33,528 nt of DNA from Microcaldota archaeon (GTDB taxonomy: Archaea > Micrarchaeota > Micrarchaeia > Micrarchaeales > CABMGC01), in the NCBI GenBank assembly GCA_028867095.1, contig JAGWHA010000003.1, forward strand, positions 1 through 33,528. The letters run 5' to 3'. How positions within the stretch are numbered: position 1 is the first letter of the stretch; every line of letters begins with the position of its first letter. The position numbers and the translations under genes were made by a program. Under the pieces are notes generated by a model. It was not told the DNA's origin. It saw only the letters and a list, made by a program, of their open reading frames with translations, and made no database searches. Shown piece by piece: positions 21,740 to 31,447 of this stretch.

Positions 21740-24528
21740 CAGTGGTTATTTTGAGCGAAGTATACGAGGCCTTCCTAGAGGAGTTTAAGCAGTTCACAAA
21801 CGTCCAGGAGAGGGCGATAAAAGTCGTAGAGTCGGGGGACAACTGCATAATCACAGCGCCGACAGGAAGCGGAAAGACCGAAGCGGCGCTGCTTCCGGTG
21901 CTAAACAGCATCGTGAAGAATAAGCAGAGGCAGGGGGTCAGCGCACTTTATGTCACTCCCCTCAGGGCGCTAAACAGGGATTTGCTAAAGAGGCTCCATA
22001 AGCTCTGCTCCAAGTTCGGGGTGAGAGTCGAGGTCAGGCACGGGGACACGACCCAGTCTGAGAGAACAAAGCAGTCCAAGAACCCTCCAGACATACTGAT
22101 AACTACGCCTGAGACGATACAGAGCATCTTCCTCACAGGGAACCTGCGGAACTCGATGAGGAACCTGAAGGCGGTGATAGTTGACGAGCTCCATGAGCTC
22201 TACCACAACAAGCGCGGGGCGCAGTTCGCGGTGGCACTGGAGCGCCTTGTGGAGCTTGCCGGGGAATTCCAGAGAATAGGAATTAGCGCAACTGTGGGGG
22301 GCATAGATACGGCCGCTTATTTTCTGTGCGGAGAGAGGCCCTGCAGCGTGGTTGATGCACGGGGAAACAAGGAGTTTGTGATCAACATTGTGATGCCCAG
22401 AAACCTTGAGAAGGAATACGCGGAGTTCTCCGAAAAATTCAGCCTTGACAAACAGGCGCTGGCAAGAATAGAGTACATGGCTGATAGGATAAGGAAGTCT
22501 CAGGCGACATTGCTCTTTGCAAACACAAGGCAGGTGGTGGAGTCGCTGGGGAATAAGCTGATACACTTTGACAAGGTGGCCGATTTTGGCGGGATAGGGG
22601 TTCACCACGGATCGCTTGACAAGGAGGAGCGAATCGGCACAGAGAATGCGTTCAAGGAGGGCAGAATAAGGTCCATAATAGCTACCAGCTCCCTTGAGCT
22701 TGGGATAGACATAGGCAACATCGACCTTGTCATCCAGTACGGATCGCCGAGGCAAGTTACAAGGCTTGTGCAGCGAGTGGGGAGAGCCGGCCATAGCGAA
22801 AAGAGGGCATCACACGGAGACATAATAGTGGCAAGCGTTATGGACGCCCTTGAGTCCGCAGCCATTGTCTCCTTAAACAAGGAGGGAAGGCTGGAGAGAA
22901 GGGAGATCCAGGAGAACGCGCTGGACGTGCTGGTCAACCAGCTCAGCTCCGTAGCCTTGGAATACAAGAAACTCGACCCGGAATTCGTCTACAAAATGAT
23001 GAGGAGAAGCTCGTGCTATGCAAAGCTTGAGAGGAAGGTCTTTGAGGAGGCTCTTGCGTTTGCTAGCGAGCAGCGGCTTATAAGAAGCGGCAGGGAGATG
23101 GCGGCTGCGAGCAGGACAAGAAGGTATGTCATAGAGAAAATAAGCGTGATACCCGACTCGACGCGCTTTGTGGTCAAGAACATCTCCACGAACAAGATGA
23201 TATCTAGCCTTGATGAGAATTTCGTCTACAACAACATTGAGGAAGGGACGACCTTTGTGACAAAAGGGCTTGTCTGGAGGGTCGTTAGCATAGACGAGAA
23301 GGTCATCTTTGTGGAACCGAGCGTGGAAATCGATGCGGCGATACCGGACTGGGAGGGGGAGGATATTCCGGTGTCTCACGCTGTTGCCAGCACCGCATTT
23401 AGCTTCTTTGGAAAGCACCGCCTGGAAACCCTAAAGTCCCTCTTGAGCCCGGGAGCCTATTCGGCGGCCCTGGCAACCATTGAGGAGCAAGAGAAGCACT
23501 TCCCGATAGATGAAAATGCCATCCACATAGAGGAAACTGACGAGCGGGCGATAGTATACGTGCCGCTTGGAAAGCTTGCGAATGATTTCTTCGGGAGGAT
23601 AATAAGCGCGCTGGTCTCGGCGAGCGTGGGGAGAAAGGTACTGACAAAGTCCACACCTTACGCAGTTATCCTAGAGTATGAAGGCGCAGGAAGGCCTGCG
23701 GACATGAAGAAGATACTTGAGGCATTCAAGCAGTACAAGCTTGAGAACCTGCTGCAGAGCAGCGAGTTTGTCTCCAGTTTCGATCTGTTTCGATATAAGT
23801 TTGTGCAGAACGCAAAGCTCTTCGGTGTGATTGAGCGCAAGGCAACGATAACGCGCAGCACAGCGCTGAAGCTAATCAGCTTCTACAGGGACTCCCTGAT
23901 ATTCGAAGAGACAGTGCGGGACCTTGTGAGGAATTACTTTGACGTTGAGAGCGTCAGGGAACTGCAGAAGAAGCTGATTGACAAGCAGACAAAGGTGTTT
24001 GTCTACAAGAGCTTTGGGTCTGCAATCGCAAACGAGATACTGCGCTCGGCATATTTCTACAGGGAGCTGATGAATCCGCTTGCGCCGAGCAGCGAGGAGA
24101 TAGACCAGTTTGCGCAGGGGCTGATGAACAAGAGCGCAGAGCTCATTTGCACTTACTGCGGCTTTAGGTTCAAGCGAAAGTTGTCTGAGATAAAGGAGCA
24201 TGAGAGGATAAGATGCGTCTCGTGCAAGAGCCCAATGGTGGCGGTGCATGAGGAAGGATATGGGCAGGTGATAGAGAAGAGAAAGAACAGCGAGCGCTTC
24301 AAGAAGAAGAGCGAGGTTGCGCTCTACGCGGAGGCGATTGCCAACGCGAGCCTTGTTGAGGCATATGGATTGAGGGCACTGATTGCGCTTGCGACTTACG
24401 GGGTGGGAAACAAGACCGCGGCGAGGATACTCAAATGGCTCAGAAAGGACACGAAGCTTTTCCTTATAGATCTGATAAACGCGCAGAAGCAGTTCATAAA
24501 GAACAAGAAGTACTGGGCGGACAGATGA
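21736..24528 (+). CDS. Lhr-type large helicase with zinc knuckles
   Basis: A 930-residue superfamily 2 helicase. Motifs: Walker A APTGSGKT (about 40-47), LYVTPLRAL, TPETIQ, DELHELY (DExH box), SATVGG, LLFANTR, ATSSLELGIDIG and QRVGRAGH. The Lhr-type core, with a winged helix and beta-rich C-terminal domains, runs to about 780. Then come CTYC and CVSC knuckles (about 810-835) and a helix-hairpin-helix (YGVGNKTAARIL). Archaeal Lhr proteins unwind DNA and RNA:DNA hybrids and are linked to repair. No ATG start exists; TTG 21736, GTG 21742 or TTG 21751 are possible, the first overlapping the stop of the surface-protein gene. Confidence 0.9.
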   Translation: MTVVILSEVYEAFLEEFKQFTNVQERAIKVVESGDNCIITAPTGSGKTEAALLPVLNSIVKNKQRQGVSALYVTPLRALNRDLLKRLHKLCSKFGVRVEVRHGDTTQSERTKQSKNPPDILITTPETIQSIFLTGNLRNSMRNLKAVIVDELHELYHNKRGAQFAVALERLVELAGEFQRIGISATVGGIDTAAYFLCGERPCSVVDARGNKEFVINIVMPRNLEKEYAEFSEKFSLDKQALARIEYMADRIRKSQATLLFANTRQVVESLGNKLIHFDKVADFGGIGVHHGSLDKEERIGTENAFKEGRIRSIIATSSLELGIDIGNIDLVIQYGSPRQVTRLVQRVGRAGHSEKRASHGDIIVASVMDALESAAIVSLNKEGRLERREIQENALDVLVNQLSSVALEYKKLDPEFVYKMMRRSSCYAKLERKVFEEALAFASEQRLIRSGREMAAASRTRRYVIEKISVIPDSTRFVVKNISTNKMISSLDENFVYNNIEEGTTFVTKGLVWRVVSIDEKVIFVEPSVEIDAAIPDWEGEDIPVSHAVASTAFSFFGKHRLETLKSLLSPGAYSAALATIEEQEKHFPIDENAIHIEETDERAIVYVPLGKLANDFFGRIISALVSASVGRKVLTKSTPYAVILEYEGAGRPADMKKILEAFKQYKLENLLQSSEFVSSFDLFRYKFVQNAKLFGVIERKATITRSTALKLISFYRDSLIFEETVRDLVRNYFDVESVRELQKKLIDKQTKVFVYKSFGSAIANEILRSAYFYRELMNPLAPSSEEIDQFAQGLMNKSAELICTYCGFRFKRKLSEIKEHERIRCVSCKSPMVAVHEEGYGQVIEKRKNSERFKKKSEVALYAEAIANASLVEAYGLRALIALATYGVGNKTAARILKWLRKDTKLFLIDLINAQKQFIKNKKYWADR

Positions 24529-24537
24529 TGAACGTCA

Positions 24538-26976
24538 TCAGACTGGTGCGGTAGGGACGGGAGTTGGATTCTGATCCGGATTCTCGTTTATCACCCTTGC
24601 GTCGACCACCTTTGCGCCCGGCTCAAGCTTCATGAGCCTAACCCCTGATGCGGATCTCCCCGTTATCCTGATCTCGTCTACCTCAAACTTTATCGTGACT
24701 CCCTTTGAGCTTATCATTATCACCTGAGACTTTCCGTGGACGAACATCGCCTTCGCCACTGCTCCGGTCTTCTGGTTGGTCTTTATGTTTATTATCCCGC
24801 TTCCGCTCCTGTTCTGGTCCCTGTACTTGCCGATCTCGGTGAGCTTGCCGTATCCGTTTTCGGTTACGCTCAGCAGGAATCCAGTCTCCTCAACCGGAAT
24901 TATGTTTTCTGAAACGTCTCCGGGGCCGAGCTTTATCCCCCTCACCCCCATGGCCGCCCTTCCGAGGAACCGGATACTAGCCTCCTCGAACTTTATTGCT
25001 TTGCCGAGCTTTGTGGTTATCGCCATGTACTTTTCCTTTGTGTAGATCTGCACGTCCGCGATGGTGTCGCTCTGGTTTAGGGTTATCGCCCTAACCCCAG
25101 TGACCCTTGGGTGGGCAAAGAGCTTTGCCATCGTTTTCTTTATCAGCCCCTTTGCGGTGAGGAAGACAATCCTTGAATTCTCAAAATCCTTTATGCTGAG
25201 AATCGCCACTATCTTCTCGTCCTTTAGGTTGAGCAGGTTCACGATCGCCTTTCCTTCCGCGTATCTGCTCGCCTCGGGAACCCTGTATGCCTTGAGCCAG
25301 TAGACCCTCCCCTTGTCTGAGATGCACAGCAGGTAGTCCTTGGTCTTGCATGAGACTATCTGCCTGACAAAGTCTCCCTCCTTTAGGTTTATTGCGATTA
25401 CCCCCCTGCCTCCCCTTGCCTGCTCCTTGTATGTGGCAAGCGGCATTCTCTTCACGTAGCCGGTGTTTGTGAATATCACAGAAACCCTTTCGTCTGATAT
25501 GAGGTCCTCGTCCTTGATCTCAAGCCCCTCGTCATGCTGGAGCAGTTTTGTCCTTCGCGGCCTTCCGTACTTCTCCTTTATCTCGGCGGTCTCGCCCCTT
25601 ATTATCTCATCGACCTTCTTGGGGTCGGCGAGGATCTCGTTGTAGTATTTTATCTTTCCCTCCAGTTCGACTTTCTCATCAGAAAGTGATGTCGACTCCA
25701 GCGCCGTAAGCTTGCTGAGCCTCATCTCCAGGATTGCATTCGCCTGCTTCTCCGATAGTGAGTAGTTCTTCATGATGAGGTGCCTTGCTGCGGAGAGCTC
25801 CTTGCTCTGCTTTATGTCCTTTACGATCTGGTCTATGTTGCTTATCGCAATCACGAGCCCCTCAACTATGTGGTGCCTCTCTGTCGCAACGTTCAGCTCG
25901 AACGCACTCCTCTTTCTGACCATCTCCCTTCTGTGTTCGATGAATGTTGTGAGCAGCTGCAGCACGTTGAAGTTCTTTAGCCTCTTGCCAACTATTGCGA
26001 GGCTTATTATCGGGAAGGTCGTCTCCATCTGCGTGTGCTTGTAGAGGGAGTTTAGCACCACCTCTGCCTGGACGTCCTCCCTTAGCTCGATGACGACTCG
26101 GATGTCCTTGTCGCTCTCGTCCCTTAGGTCGGTTATGCCCACAATCTTCTTCTCCTTGACCAGAGAGGCGATGTTTTGAATTAGGGCCGACTTGTTTACG
26201 CTGTATGGGAGCTCAGTTATTATGATCTGGTTTTCCTTGTTGTCAATCTCAACCTTTGCCTTTATCGTGACCTGCCCCTTTCCGTAGCGGTAGCCGTTGT
26301 AGCTGTTCTCTGACATTAGGGCGATTCCCCCTGTAGGGAAGTCAGGGCCCTTGATAATCCCGAGTATGTCCTGCGGCGTTGCCTGCTCGTGGCCCAGCAC
26401 ATACTCCACCGCATCACAGACCTCGATTAGGTTGTGCGGGGGTATGCTGGTTGAGACTCCGACCGCGATTCCGTAGGTTCCGTTGACCAGGAGGTTTGGG
26501 ACCTTTGCGGGGAGCACGTCAGGCTCCTGCTCGGTGTTGTCGAAATTCGGAATCATGGGGACCGTTCCCTTTTCAAGGTCCGCAATCATCTCCTCGGCCA
26601 GCTTTGTGAGGCGCACCTCTGTGTATCTCATGGCGGCTGGAGGGTCACCGTCTACCGAGCCGAAATTGCCCTGCCCCTCCACGAACGTGTGGTTGAGCGA
26701 GAAATCCTGGGCCATCCTGACCAGCGATTCGTAGACCGCCGAGTCTCCGTGGGGGTGGAACTTACCGATTACCTCTCCGACAATCCTTGCGCTCTTCTTT
26801 GTGGGCTGGTTGTGCACGTTGTTGATGTTGTACATTGCGTACAGTATCCTTCTCTGCACCGGCTTGAGGCCGTCCCTGGCATCTGGTATCGCTCGTCCTA
26901 TGATTACGCTCATCGCGTAGTCAATGTAGCTTGACTGCAATTCGTCTTCCAGTTGGCGTGATTCTATTCTGCCCAT
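24538..26976 (-). CDS. gyrA: DNA gyrase subunit A
   Basis: An 812-residue type IIA topoisomerase subunit that cuts and rejoins DNA and introduces negative supercoils with GyrB. The catalytic Tyr is residue 118 ([10 protein letters not shown]). The [11 protein letters not shown] quinolone-region segment is at 74-84. The C-terminal pinwheel domain begins with a GyrA box QARGGRG (519-525), the mark of gyrase rather than topoisomerase IV. It follows gyrB by 8 bases and ends 9 bases from the convergent helicase gene. It is bacterial in type; several archaeal groups have acquired gyrase this way. Confidence 0.96.
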   Translation of the reverse strand: MGRIESRQLEDELQSSYIDYAMSVIIGRAIPDARDGLKPVQRRILYAMYNINNVHNQPTKKSARIVGEVIGKFHPHGDSAVYESLVRMAQDFSLNHTFVEGQGNFGSVDGDPPAAMRYTEVRLTKLAEEMIADLEKGTVPMIPNFDNTEQEPDVLPAKVPNLLVNGTYGIAVGVSTSIPPHNLIEVCDAVEYVLGHEQATPQDILGIIKGPDFPTGGIALMSENSYNGYRYGKGQVTIKAKVEIDNKENQIIITELPYSVNKSALIQNIASLVKEKKIVGITDLRDESDKDIRVVIELREDVQAEVVLNSLYKHTQMETTFPIISLAIVGKRLKNFNVLQLLTTFIEHRREMVRKRSAFELNVATERHHIVEGLVIAISNIDQIVKDIKQSKELSAARHLIMKNYSLSEKQANAILEMRLSKLTALESTSLSDEKVELEGKIKYYNEILADPKKVDEIIRGETAEIKEKYGRPRRTKLLQHDEGLEIKDEDLISDERVSVIFTNTGYVKRMPLATYKEQARGGRGVIAINLKEGDFVRQIVSCKTKDYLLCISDKGRVYWLKAYRVPEASRYAEGKAIVNLLNLKDEKIVAILSIKDFENSRIVFLTAKGLIKKTMAKLFAHPRVTGVRAITLNQSDTIADVQIYTKEKYMAITTKLGKAIKFEEASIRFLGRAAMGVRGIKLGPGDVSENIIPVEETGFLLSVTENGYGKLTEIGKYRDQNRSGSGIINIKTNQKTGAVAKAMFVHGKSQVIMISSKGVTIKFEVDEIRITGRSASGVRLMKLEPGAKVVDARVINENPDQNPTPVPTAPV

Positions 26977-26984
26977 TTGATCAT

Positions 26985-28898
26985 CTAGATATCCAGGAAC
27001 TTTACCTCTCCGGAGTGCTCCTCAAGGAACTTCTTTCTCTTCGCGACGTCCACTCCCATGAGTATCGTGAAGAGCTCGTTTGCCTTTGCCGCATCATCCA
27101 CCTTTATCTGCTTGAGGACCCTGTTCTCCGGGTCCATCGTTGTCTCCCAGAGCTGCTCGGGATTCATCTCCCCAAGACCCTTGTATCTCTGCACAGCGGC
27201 CTTGCCCTCGTATCCCTTGAGCTTTATTTCGAGCTCCTCGTCACTGTAGCAATAGGCAGACTCCCGGCCCTTTGTGATCTTGTAGAGGGGCGGCTGCGCG
27301 ATGTAGACGTACCCGTTGTCGATTACGGGCTTTAGGTACCTGTATAGAAAAGTGAGGATGAGCGTCCTTATGTGGCTTCCGTCGACGTCCGCGTCGCTCA
27401 TCAGTATGATCTTCTTGTACCTGATCTTGTCGATGTTTAGCGTCTCCTTTATTCCAGTTCCGAATGCCGCGACCATCGTGTGGATTTCAGCGTTGTCAAA
27501 TATCCTCTCCACGCTCGCCTTTTCGACGTTAAGGATCTTTCCCTTGAGAGGGAGTATCGCCTGGAACTGCTTGTCCCGGCCCTGCTTGCTCGAGCCGCCT
27601 GCGCTCTCCCCCTCAACGATGAATATCTCCGCCTTCGCCGGATCACCCTCTATGCAGTCTGCAAGCTTGCCGGGGAGCGCCGAGCTCTCGAAGATGCTCC
27701 TCTTGCGGACCATCTCCCTTGCCTTCTTTGCGCTCTCCCTTGCGGCCGCGGCGTTTATCACCTTCTCCGCAATCGTCTTTGCCTCCGAAGGGTGCTCTTC
27801 AAGGTACCTTGAGAGCTGGGCGTAGACTACATTCTCCACAATCCCCTTTATCTGCATGCTCCCCAGCTTCTCCTTTGTCTGCCCTTCAAACTCCGGGTTC
27901 GCCATGAGCACGTTAATCACCACCGTGAGGCCCTCCCTTACATCGTCACCGACGATCTTCACATCGCGCTTCTCTGTGATGCGGGACTTTGTCATGTAGT
28001 TTATTATCGCCCTTGAGAACGCGGACCTGAACCCGATCACGTGCGTTCCCCCTTCCATTGTTCGGATGTTGTTTACGAACGCCTCTATCTTCTCGTCGTA
28101 GCCCTTGTCGTACTGTATCGCAATCTCGATTGTTGAGAGGTCGACCTGCTTCTTGAAATGTATTATGGGTGTTATTGCATCGGTTCCCTTGTTTAGGTAG
28201 GCGATGAAATCTGGAAGTCCGTTTTGCGAGAAATACTCCTGCTCGTCCTTGGGGCTCACTCTTTCGTCGATGAATATTATCTTGACTCCGGGATTGAGGA
28301 AGGTCGTGTATCTAAGCCTATGTTTTAGGATCTCGGCGTCAAAGCTCGGGGTGACAAAGATCTCTGGGTCCGGCTTGAATTTTATCGTTGTCCCGCGGCC
28401 GGTTGTCTCCCCTACCTGCTCTAACCTTGATGTGGGGGCTCCCTTGCTGAAACTCATCCTGTATTCCTTGCCGTTTTTCCTTACGGTAATCTCCGTGAAT
28501 TCTGAAAGCGAGTTTATGACTGTGAGTCCGACCCCGTGCAGCCCTCCAGCGGTCTTGTAAACGTCGTTGTTGAACTTTCCTCCCGAGTGCAGCGAGGTCA
28601 TTATCACTTCAAGAGCAGGCTTGTTGTACTTCGGCATTATGTCGATTGGGATCCCCCTGCCGTCGTCAGAGAGCTCGGCGACATCGCCCGTCCCGTTTGA
28701 GGAAAGCGTGATCTTGATGGTTTTGCAGTAGCCTGCCATGGCCTCGTCGACCGCATTGTCAAGCGCTTCGTAGAGGAGATGCAGCACTCCGCCAGGACCT
28801 GTGGACCCGATGTACATTGCCGGCCTTTTTCTTATCCCTAGCGGACCTTCGAGTACCGTGATTTTCGATGCGTTATACTCATCTTCCACTCCTACCAT
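26985..28898 (-). CDS. gyrB: DNA gyrase subunit B
   Basis: A 637-residue ATPase subunit of gyrase. It shows the GHKL site ([29 protein letters not shown]), the TOPRIM domain ([32 protein letters not shown]) and the C-terminal [19 protein letters not shown]. The length is the short gyrB form found in most bacteria. ATG 28898 is chosen over a TTG at 28907. The gene is the head of a gyrB-gyrA operon with a TATA-like sequence at 28942-28949 on the minus strand. Confidence 0.96.
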   Translation of the reverse strand: MVGVEDEYNASKITVLEGPLGIRKRPAMYIGSTGPGGVLHLLYEALDNAVDEAMAGYCKTIKITLSSNGTGDVAELSDDGRGIPIDIMPKYNKPALEVIMTSLHSGGKFNNDVYKTAGGLHGVGLTVINSLSEFTEITVRKNGKEYRMSFSKGAPTSRLEQVGETTGRGTTIKFKPDPEIFVTPSFDAEILKHRLRYTTFLNPGVKIIFIDERVSPKDEQEYFSQNGLPDFIAYLNKGTDAITPIIHFKKQVDLSTIEIAIQYDKGYDEKIEAFVNNIRTMEGGTHVIGFRSAFSRAIINYMTKSRITEKRDVKIVGDDVREGLTVVINVLMANPEFEGQTKEKLGSMQIKGIVENVVYAQLSRYLEEHPSEAKTIAEKVINAAAARESAKKAREMVRKRSIFESSALPGKLADCIEGDPAKAEIFIVEGESAGGSSKQGRDKQFQAILPLKGKILNVEKASVERIFDNAEIHTMVAAFGTGIKETLNIDKIRYKKIILMSDADVDGSHIRTLILTFLYRYLKPVIDNGYVYIAQPPLYKITKGRESAYCYSDEELEIKLKGYEGKAAVQRYKGLGEMNPEQLWETTMDPENRVLKQIKVDDAAKANELFTILMGVDVAKRKKFLEEHSGEVKFLDI

Positions 28899-28941
28899 AA
28901 AAATCAAACCGGTTCCCTCAAATTCTATTGCATTTCAATCC

Positions 28942-29016
28942 TTATAAACCTTTTGAGGCAGGTTTGTCGTCGAAAAATGGCCCGGGGAGGCGCATGCAAA
29001 AATCAGCTCAATATAA
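28942..29016. promoter_or_regulatory. Divergent promoters of gyrBA and the cDPG synthetase-like gene
   Basis: Minus-strand TATA TTTATAAG (28942-28949) is about 47 bases from the gyrB ATG; plus-strand ATATAAG (29011-29017) is about 35 bases from the ATG at 29049. Just after the latter is a short inverted repeat, AAGTT-TTAG-AACTT (29019-29032). Confidence 0.45.
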
Positions 29017-29048
29017 GAAGTTTTAGAACTTAGGTATAGTGTGAATAC

Positions 29049-30368
29049 ATGGCAAAGAGGGTGCTCATACTAGGCGCTGCGGGGAGGGATTTCCACAACT
29101 TCAATATGCTCTTCAAAGGGAAAAAAGAGTACAGGGTTGTCGCGTTCACGGCAGCGCAGATACCGTTCATTGAGAACAGGACGTACCCTAAAGCGCTGGC
29201 CGGCAAGGGCTACAGGGAGGGCATACCGATATACAGCGAAGCTCTCCTGACAAAGCTCATCGTTCAGCACAAGATAGACTTGTGCGTCATGGCATACAGC
29301 GACTTGCAGAACCAGGAGGTGATGAACAAGGCAAGTGTCGTCAATGCTGCTGGTGCAGACTTCTGGCTGGTTGCTCCTGCCCATACGATGCTCGCCTCGA
29401 GAAAGCCAGTCATAGCGGTTTGCGCTGTGAGGACAGGGAGCGGTAAGAGCCAGCTGTCGAGGCACATTGCAAGGATAATCAAGAAGCTTGGGAAGGTGCC
29501 TGTCGCGATAAGGCATCCGATGCCTTACGGTGACCTAAAAAAGCAGGCTGTCGAGAGATTTGCGACGCTAAGGGACCTTGAGAAATACAAGACCACAATT
29601 GAGGAGAGGGAGGATTACGAGCCCCACATAAGAAACAATACGGTAGTTTATTCTGGTGTGGACTACGGGAAGATACTCAAGGAGGCGGAGAAGGAGGCGG
29701 ACATCATTATATGGGACGGGGGGAACAACGATGCGCCGTTCATCAAGCCGGACCTATTCATTACAGTCGCAGATCCGCTCAGGGTGGGGGATGAGCTATC
29801 CTATTACCCCGGGCAGACGGTGGCCAGGATGGCGGATCTGCTGATCATCAACAAGGCGAACTCTGCCACCGAGCTGGAAATAGAGGACCTGAGGCTGGAC
29901 CTGGAGCTGATAAACAAGAAGGCAAGGATAATACTCGCCAATTCGGTGATAAGCGTTGAGCACCCTTGGAGGATTCGGGGGAAGCGGGTGCTTGTCATAG
30001 AGGACGGGCCAACCGTAACGCATGGGGGGATGAAGTTTGGGGCGGGAACGGTTGCTGCAAAGAAGTACGGGGCTAGAGAGATAATCAGCCCGAAGAAGTA
30101 CGCGGTTGGGAACATAGCGACACTCTATGCGAAGTATAGGCACCTTGACAGGATTCTGCCCGCCGTTGGATACAGCAAACACGAGATACACGAGTTGGAG
30201 GAGACGATAAACAATGCCAAATGCGACCTTGTGATATCCGGCACCCCTACAGACCTCGGAAGGATACTAAAGATCAACAAACCCCTCATTAACGTGAAAT
30301 ACGAGCTGGAGGAGAGGAACCCGCACCTGAGGGATACTATTATTAATTTTGCACGAGAAAGGAAATAA
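29049..30368 (+). CDS. Cyclic 2,3-diphosphoglycerate synthetase-like P-loop protein
   Basis: A 439-residue protein of the family that includes cyclic 2,3-diphosphoglycerate synthetase, which uses ATP to close 2,3-DPG into the cyclic osmolyte of some thermophilic methanogens. It has an N-terminal Rossmann-like part (RVLILGAAGRDFHNFNMLF), a P-loop VRTGSGKSQLSRHIA (about 127-141), IIIWDGGNNDAPF, ITVADPLRVGDELSYYPGQ, and LLIINKANSA. The family is found in many archaea without cDPG, so the true substrate here is open. A DNA-level TATA lies inside its 3' end for the tRNA-Lys gene that starts 11 bases downstream. Confidence 0.85.
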   Translation: MAKRVLILGAAGRDFHNFNMLFKGKKEYRVVAFTAAQIPFIENRTYPKALAGKGYREGIPIYSEALLTKLIVQHKIDLCVMAYSDLQNQEVMNKASVVNAAGADFWLVAPAHTMLASRKPVIAVCAVRTGSGKSQLSRHIARIIKKLGKVPVAIRHPMPYGDLKKQAVERFATLRDLEKYKTTIEEREDYEPHIRNNTVVYSGVDYGKILKEAEKEADIIIWDGGNNDAPFIKPDLFITVADPLRVGDELSYYPGQTVARMADLLIINKANSATELEIEDLRLDLELINKKARIILANSVISVEHPWRIRGKRVLVIEDGPTVTHGGMKFGAGTVAAKKYGAREIISPKKYAVGNIATLYAKYRHLDRILPAVGYSKHEIHELEETINNAKCDLVISGTPTDLGRILKINKPLINVKYELEERNPHLRDTIINFARERK

Positions 30369-30378
30369 CGCTTTTTCT

Positions 30379-30453
30379 GGGTTCGTAACTCAGCTTGGTC
30401 AGAGTGGCTGGCTCTTAACCAGCAAGCCGGGGGTTCAAATCCCCCCGAGCCCA
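30379..30453 (+). tRNA. tRNA-Lys (CUU)
   Basis: A complete cloverleaf: acceptor GGGTTCG/CGAGCCC with one T-G pair, D stem ACTC/GAGT, anticodon stem GCTGG/CCAGC with loop CTCTTAA (anticodon CTT at 30414-30416), five-base variable loop, T stem GGGGG/CCCCC with loop TTCAAAT, and discriminator A at 30453. CCA is not encoded. It is uninterrupted. A TATTATTAAT stretch at 30338-30347, inside the upstream gene, may be its promoter, and the TTTTT just after it a terminator. Confidence 0.95.
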
Positions 30454-30481
30454 TTTTTATTGAAACAAACCCTGAGGACAC

Positions 30482-30489
30482 TATAAATA
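30482..30489 (+). promoter_or_regulatory. TATA box for the gene at 30511 (leaderless)
   Basis: TATAAATA, centred 25.5 bases upstream of the ATG at 30511, so the mRNA should begin at the start codon. Confidence 0.55.
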
Positions 30490-30510
30490 ATCTAAAAAAT
30501 AGATAACTTT

Positions 30511-30864
30511 ATGGTAAATAAAGGTCTTGTGGAGAAGGGTTTTGCAGAGTTTAGTATTCCGGTAAAATTTTACGGCGCGCGCCTTAGCGATGCAGAGAGG
30601 GAAAGTGTTTGCGCCAAACTTAGCGAAGGTGAAAAAGCGGCGCTCAAGTTGTTTTGGATAGGCCAAGGATTTGTGGATTTAAAGAATATTAGAAAAAATA
30701 TGAAACCTACACTCTCAAAAGAGCTGGAGCTAACTTTGGAAAGTCTTGAGAAAAAGAAGTTGATATATTTGGCAGAGGACTTAAACCACCCCGGAGAAAC
30801 ATATGTGATGGTAATGCCACAGGGATTTCAGGTCATGGGACTTCTCTTCTCAAAGAGAGACTAA
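30511..30864 (+). CDS. Small winged-helix-like orphan protein
   Basis: A 117-residue protein. The middle to end (EKAALKLFWIGQGFVDLKNIRKNMKPTLSKELELTLESLEKKKLIYLAED followed by strands ETYVMVMPQGFQVM) looks like a winged helix. No closer family is recognised. The sequence is AT-rich with codons unlike the genes on either side (TTT, AAA, TTA), so it may be foreign DNA next to a tRNA. TATA placement supports the start. Confidence 0.6.
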   Translation: MVNKGLVEKGFAEFSIPVKFYGARLSDAERESVCAKLSEGEKAALKLFWIGQGFVDLKNIRKNMKPTLSKELELTLESLEKKKLIYLAEDLNHPGETYVMVMPQGFQVMGLLFSKRD

Positions 30865-30883
30865 TTCTATATCAGACACATTA

Positions 30884-30912
30884 CAGAATCACAAACATTT
30901 GTGCATATTCTG
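30884..30912. repeat. Imperfect inverted repeat between two orphan genes
   Basis: CAGAATCACAAA (30884-30895) pairs with TTTGTG-CAT-ATTCTG (30898-30912) with a two-base loop and a three-base bulge: 12 pairs. It lies just after the 117-aa gene and 16 bases before the TATA box of the 133-aa gene, so it may end one transcript or bind a regulator of the next. Confidence 0.5.
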
Positions 30913-30927
30913 CGAAAAATGTGGTGG

Positions 30928-30935
30928 TTTAAATA
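30928..30935 (+). promoter_or_regulatory. TATA box for the gene at 30966
   Basis: TTTAAATA fits the archaeal box A consensus (TTTAWATA). Its centre is about 35 bases from the ATG at 30966, giving a short leader. Confidence 0.55.
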
Positions 30936-30965
30936 TGATGGAAGCGTTAAATTAGTGTTGATAAA

Positions 30966-31367
30966 ATGGATAAGTTCAAGACAAACGAACAAACGTCTCA
31001 AAAAATACCTAAGGAGGTACTTGACCAGATAAGACGCGACGGAATGCCAGACTTTAGTAGTTTGGGACTTTATGGAAATAGTGCAGTTTTTGCAAAAAGG
31101 CTCAAAGAAGGGTATACTGAATTTGCCATGGGAAGAGGTCCGTGGATTAACGATTTCAGGATTGTCGGCATTGCCGTATTTTATGGCAAAGGAGATAGGA
31201 TTGCCACTTTTGAGACAATAAAATCTTGCCCTCTTGGAGACATTACAAGAGGCTCGCGAGAAATGGAATACAGCTCAGCAGAGTTTGATAAATTCACTAA
31301 GGAGTATAAATTAGAAATTGGCCCCAAAACTGCGATGAAAGAGCTTGTAGAGGCATGGATAAAGTAA
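30966..31367 (+). CDS. Orphan protein of unknown function
   Basis: A 133-residue protein not recognised. It starts MDKFKTNEQTSQKIPKEVLDQIRRDG and has a middle of alternating strands and turns (GRGPWINDFRIVGIAVFYGKGDRIATFETIKSCPLGD). It is AT-rich like its neighbour at 30511. Neither membrane segments nor metal motifs are present. Confidence 0.6.
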   Translation: MDKFKTNEQTSQKIPKEVLDQIRRDGMPDFSSLGLYGNSAVFAKRLKEGYTEFAMGRGPWINDFRIVGIAVFYGKGDRIATFETIKSCPLGDITRGSREMEYSSAEFDKFTKEYKLEIGPKTAMKELVEAWIK

Positions 31368-31389
31368 GTATCTTTCAGAAGGTGTTAGA

Positions 31390-31444
31390 TATAAATATGA
31401 TAAATGCGTAATATTAGAGAAATACGATTTCTCTACCGGTGATC
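31390..31444 (+). promoter_or_regulatory. TFE promoter, hairpin and extended ribosome site
   Basis: TATAAATA (31390-31397) predicts a start near 31420. A perfect 8-pair hairpin, AGAGAAAT-ACG-ATTTCTCT, covers 31416-31434, at or next to that start. The strong ribosome site GGTGATC (31438-31444) follows, 3 bases before the ATG at 31448. The hairpin could be an operator or affect translation of TFE. Confidence 0.55.
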
Positions 31445-31447
31445 TTC

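Noticed and set aside
21985..22794. 269-residue minus-strand frame
   Set aside because: It is an antisense shadow of the helicase motifs in the Lhr-type gene.
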